A stretch of 44,849 bases of DNA from JAAYRQ01 sp035647235. Its GTDB lineage: Bacteria > Bacillota > Syntrophomonadia > Syntrophomonadales > Syntrophomonadaceae. The notes under the pieces were generated by a model. The model was not told where the DNA came from. It searched no databases and worked only from the letters and a program-made list of their open reading frames with translations. Shown one piece after another: positions 42,406 to 44,849 of this stretch. Location: contig CAZEPV010000017.1 in assembly GCA_964514235.1 (NCBI GenBank), positions 1 through 44,849 on the forward strand, in the 5' to 3' direction. The position numbers and the translations under genes were made by a program. How positions within the stretch are numbered: position 1 is the first letter of the stretch; every line of letters starts with the position of its first letter.

Positions 42406-42442
42406 CTTTTCACCCCCTTTTAAAACATGTAATAATATAAAT

Positions 42443-42472
42443 TAAAAAACCTCCGCAGACAAGGCAGAGGTT
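42443..42472 (-). terminator. Attenuator terminator of the L10 leader
   Basis: On the minus strand AACCTCTGC, loop CTTGTCT, GCGGAGGTT, then TTTT. It lies 38 nt before rplJ. The upstream CTGCCGAGGTTTT can compete for pairing, the usual arrangement for L10-leader attenuation. Confidence 0.85.
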
Positions 42473-42592
42473 ATAATACACATTAATAATCGTTATTGTG
42501 TTATTATTTTAAAACCTCGGCAGGTGAATTAAATTCTTTAAGGCCTAAGCCACCGACTGTCTACAGTTAAGATTTTCAATTTTGATATACCG
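42473..42592 (-). ncRNA. L10 leader (ribosomal protein L10 autoregulatory 5' UTR)
   Basis: The transcribed region between rplA and the attenuator contains the recognisable L10-leader elements in order: CTGTAGACAGTCGGTGGC, GGCCTTAAAGAATTTAAT and CACCTGCCGAGGTTTT. This matches the L10 leader family known in Firmicutes (Rfam L10_leader) by eye. In that family L10, or its complex with L7/L12, binds a kink-turn-containing stem and favours the terminator. Confidence 0.85.
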
Positions 42593-42598
42593 TATTAT

Positions 42599-42627
42599 AT
42601 ATTACTTTTTAACGGCCATTAATACAA
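42599..42627 (-). promoter_or_regulatory. Candidate promoter of rplJ-rplL, overlapping the end of rplA
   Basis: On the minus strand TTGTAT (42622-42627), a 17-bp spacer and TAATAT (42599-42604). The -10 overlaps the rplA stop codon. An ATATAATA a few bases downstream is an alternative -10 with a longer spacer. Confidence 0.55.
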
Positions 42628-43303
42628 GTGGATTAATTTTTATGCCTGGCCCCATGGTCGAACATATAGTAGCTGTCCTCATGTATTGCCCCTTGGCAGC
42701 TGCTGGTCTAGCTTTTATTAAGACATCTGCTATAACATCTAAATTATCTTTTAATTGTTCAGCAGTAAAAGATACTTTCCCAATAGGCACATGGACTATA
42801 GAATATCTATCTGTACGATATTCAATTCTACCAGCTTTTAATTCAGTTACAGTACGCTCGATATCGGGTGTGACTGTCCCAGCCCTAGGGTTAGGCATCA
42901 TTCCTCTAGGCCCCAATAGCTTTCCTAATCTACCTACAACAGACATCATGTCTGGGGTAGCTACAGCTATATCGAAATCAAACCAGCCACCTTGGATTTT
43001 TTCGGCTAATTCTTCTGCTCCAACATAGTCAGCACCAGCATCTTCAGCTTCTTTGGCCTTTTCACCCTTAGCAAAAACCAAGACCTTAACCGTTTTTCCT
43101 GTCCCATGCGGGAGACTAACAGTTCCCCTTACTTGTTGATCAGCATGTCTAGGATCGACTCCTAGTTTAATATGCATTTCCACAGTTTCATCAAATTTAG
43201 CTGCGGAAACTTCTTTTAACAATTCGATGGCTTCTAAAGGCTCATATAGCTTGGTTCTGTCTATTTTGCTAATTGCCTCTCGGTAAGCTTTACCTCTTTT
43301 CAT
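42602..43303 (-). CDS. rplA: 50S ribosomal protein L1
   Basis: L1, 233 residues, forms the mobile stalk at the E site. Signature segments are RGKAYREAISKIDRTKLYEP, VRGTVSLPHGTGKTVKVLVF and LGKLLGPRGMMPNPRAGTVT. ATG start with AAGGAGGTAAAGAG, 54 nt after rplK. The likely rplJ promoter is embedded in its last codons. Confidence 0.98.
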   Translation of the reverse strand: MKRGKAYREAISKIDRTKLYEPLEAIELLKEVSAAKFDETVEMHIKLGVDPRHADQQVRGTVSLPHGTGKTVKVLVFAKGEKAKEAEDAGADYVGAEELAEKIQGGWFDFDIAVATPDMMSVVGRLGKLLGPRGMMPNPRAGTVTPDIERTVTELKAGRIEYRTDRYSIVHVPIGKVSFTAEQLKDNLDVIADVLIKARPAAAKGQYMRTATICSTMGPGIKINPLVLMAVKK

Positions 43304-43357
43304 CTCTTTACCTCCTTGTGGTTAACGGATTATATCCTCCCACTATTTCAAACATTC

Positions 43358-43783
43358 TTAATCAACTACCTCTATGCCCATACTTCGGGCAGTTCCTTCA
43401 ATCATTCTGATTGCAGCATCTACATCGGCTGCATTTAAATCCTGTTTTTTCGCTTCGGCAATTTCTATTAATTGCGCTCGAGTAACCTGTCCCACTTTAT
43501 TTTGATTAGGTTCACCTGAACCCTTAGGGATATTTATAGCCTTCTTGAGTAAATCAGAGGCAGGTGGAGATTTCAATTCAAATGAAAATGAACGGTCTTC
43601 ATAAACCGTAATTTCAACTGGAACAATAAAACCCGCTTGGTGGGCAGTCTTAGCATTGTAATCTTTACAAAAGCCCATTATGTTAACACCATATTGACCT
43701 AAAGCAGGGCCAACTGGTGGAGCTGGGGTGGCTTTTCCTGCCGGAATTTGCAGAGATATTTTCCCCATTACCCTTTTAGCCAT
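43358..43783 (-). CDS. rplK: 50S ribosomal protein L11
   Basis: L11, 141 residues, part of the GTPase-associated centre and the thiostrepton-binding site. It has LQIPAGKATPAPPVGPALGQ with the proline-rich loop, GVNIMGFCKDYNAKT, and KSPPASDLLKKA with GSGEPNQNKVG. ATG start; 12 nt after nusG. Confidence 0.98.
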   Translation of the reverse strand: MAKRVMGKISLQIPAGKATPAPPVGPALGQYGVNIMGFCKDYNAKTAHQAGFIVPVEITVYEDRSFSFELKSPPASDLLKKAINIPKGSGEPNQNKVGQVTRAQLIEIAEAKKQDLNAADVDAAIRMIEGTARSMGIEVVD

Positions 43784-43795
43784 CCTTACACCTCC

Positions 43796-44413
43796 TTACA
43801 ACTTTTCTATTTGTTTATAATCTAATTCCACAGGCGTTTCCCTGCCAAACATAGAAATGTTTACCCTAACTTTACCGCGGTCAGGCAGTAACTCTTGTAC
43901 AATGCCCTCAAAATTAGCAAAAGGACCTGTCTTAACCCTGATAGTTTCACCTACTATGACATCAATAATAACTGGTTTACTATCAACTAAGCCCATTTGT
44001 CTTAATATCTTTTTAACTTCATCAACCTGCAAAGGTAGGGGTTTAGTCCCGCTGCCCACGAATCCAGTAACTCCAGGAGTATGACGGACAACATACCATG
44101 AATCTTCATCCATAATCATGTTTACAATCACATAACCAGGAAATACCCTTTTAGTAACAACTTTTCTTTTGCCACCTTTAAATTCCACTTCCTGTTCTTC
44201 AGGAATGAGAATATCGAATATCTTATCCTGCATATTCATGGACTCTACTCTTTTGGTCAAGTCGACTTTTATTTTATTTTCGTAACCAGAATAAGTATGT
44301 ACTACATACCATTCGCCTCTGTTTTCGTCGAAAACTATTTCATTTTCTTGTTCTTGGCCCAATTCTCGATTAGAAGTAATTGGAACCACCTCCTCCATGT
44401 TATGCAAAGACAT
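43796..44413 (-). CDS. nusG: Transcription termination/antitermination factor NusG
   Basis: NusG, 205 residues as called here. The NGN domain starts at EWYVVHTYSGYENKIKVDL; MQDKIFDILIPEE and KRVFPGYVIVNMIMDEDSWY follow, and the KOW domain has VGETIRVKTGPFANFEGIVQ. It carries about 30 extra N-terminal residues, many acidic, compared with the shortest NusG proteins. The ATG at 44413 overlaps secE by 14 nt and has only a weak ribosome site; a strong GGAGGAGGT lies inside the ORF, about 20 nt after this ATG, so the true start may be slightly further in. Confidence 0.95.
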   Translation of the reverse strand: MSLHNMEEVVPITSNRELGQEQENEIVFDENRGEWYVVHTYSGYENKIKVDLTKRVESMNMQDKIFDILIPEEQEVEFKGGKRKVVTKRVFPGYVIVNMIMDEDSWYVVRHTPGVTGFVGSGTKPLPLQVDEVKKILRQMGLVDSKPVIIDVIVGETIRVKTGPFANFEGIVQELLPDRGKVRVNISMFGRETPVELDYKQIEKL

Positions 44414-44648
44414 TAAAAATAGCTTCTAGTAAAAATGATAGCCCTTTATCAAATACCCAAATAATTAATGCTACCAAAGTTACAGCGAATAAGACAACAC
44501 CAGTGTAGGCAATTAATTGTGCCCTACCTGGCCAATGCACCTTTTTTAATTCATTATAGATACTAATAAAATAGTTCTTAGTATTTTCCCAGCGGGTTGC
44601 CAAAGTTACTTCCTTCTGTTTTTTGGCGGGTACCTTATTTTTAGCCAA
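44400..44648 (-). CDS. secE: Preprotein translocase subunit SecE
   Basis: SecE, 82 residues, clamps SecY in the translocon. The cytoplasmic N-terminal part is basic (NKVPAKKQKEVTLATRWENT), followed by the amphipathic NELKKVHWPGRAQLIAYTGV and one membrane segment (about residues 46-75). TTG start at 44648. Between rpmG and nusG, the classical order; its 3' end overlaps nusG. Confidence 0.96.
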   Translation of the reverse strand: MAKNKVPAKKQKEVTLATRWENTKNYFISIYNELKKVHWPGRAQLIAYTGVVLFAVTLVALIIWVFDKGLSFLLEAIFNVFA

Positions 44649-44667
44649 TATTATTCACACCCCTGAT

Positions 44668-44817
44668 CTACTTAATCTCTCGGTGGACAGTATGTGCATT
44701 ACAGAATTTACAATATTTTCGAAGCTCTAATCTTTCAGTCTGCTTCCTTTTATCTTTTGTGGTTTGATAATTCCTTTGTTTACATTCGGTACATGCAAGT
44801 GTTATTCCTACTCTCAC
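44668..44817 (-). CDS. rpmG: 50S ribosomal protein L33, zinc-binding form
   Basis: L33, 49 residues. Cysteines C9, C12, C36 and C39 form the zinc site (CTEC and CKFC pairs); KRKQTERLELRKYC is typical. The start is GTG at 44817, seven bases after GGAGGTG. It is the rightmost gene; the promoter of the rpmG-secE-nusG-rplK-rplA unit lies beyond the window. Confidence 0.96.
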   Translation of the reverse strand: MRVGITLACTECKQRNYQTTKDKRKQTERLELRKYCKFCNAHTVHREIK

Positions 44818-44849
44818 TTGACTACACCTCCATCTCCATCCAAATTAAT

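Noticed and set aside
1..44849. Numerous open frames antisense to ribosomal and BREX genes
   Set aside because: They lack ribosome sites and family matches and lie opposite well-supported genes; they are shadows of the coding strand.

Overview
The window is a low-GC, Clostridia-type Firmicute chromosome segment. I base this on the AT-rich sequence, strong AGGAGG-type ribosome sites, many GTG/TTG starts, zinc-binding forms of S14, L33, L36 and S4, a KOW-domain protein between map and infA, an L7Ae-family (YbxF) gene ahead of rpsL, and ecfA1-ecfA2-ecfT after rplQ. No species can be named from the sequence alone. Every gene but one is on the minus strand, so transcription runs from the right end to the left.

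Right to left (44.8 kb to 9.0 kb) lies an unbroken information-processing block. It runs rpmG-secE-nusG-rplK-rplA, then an L10 leader with rplJ-rplL and a strong terminator. An unrecognised signal-peptide/membrane protein gene follows, then rpoB-rpoC with their own promoter and structured leader. Next come a second, similar promoter with ybxF-rpsL-rpsG-fusA-tuf, the S10 and spc clusters (rpsJ to rplO), secY-adk-map, the KOW gene, infA-rpmJ-rpsM-rpsK-rpsD-rpoA-rplQ, the ECF transporter energising module, and truA. Last is rplM-rpsI with its own promoter and leader, ending in a terminator at about 9.03 kb. I could place promoters at rplJ, rpoB, ybxF and rplM, so the block is several linked operons rather than one.

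Between 9.0 and 7.4 kb there is one plus-strand MFS transporter gene with its own promoter, then a 362-bp divergent intergenic region. That region carries a minus-strand terminator and the likely promoter of the next operon.

From 7.4 kb to the left edge is a type 1-like BREX phage-defence operon: brxA, brxB, brxC and the first 439 codons of pglX, which runs off the window (pglZ and brxL would lie outside). A 441-codon gene for an AlbA_2/Schlafen-like protein with an ATPase-like domain and a winged helix sits between brxC and pglX. It is bracketed by a perfect 27-bp direct repeat made of the end of brxC plus the pglX ribosome site. This looks like a clean cassette insertion of an accessory gene into an existing BREX operon, and it is the most interesting object here. 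The inserted gene also contains a nearly perfect 12-bp tandem repeat coding Asn-Val-Gly-Thr units between its ATPase-like and DNA-binding domains.
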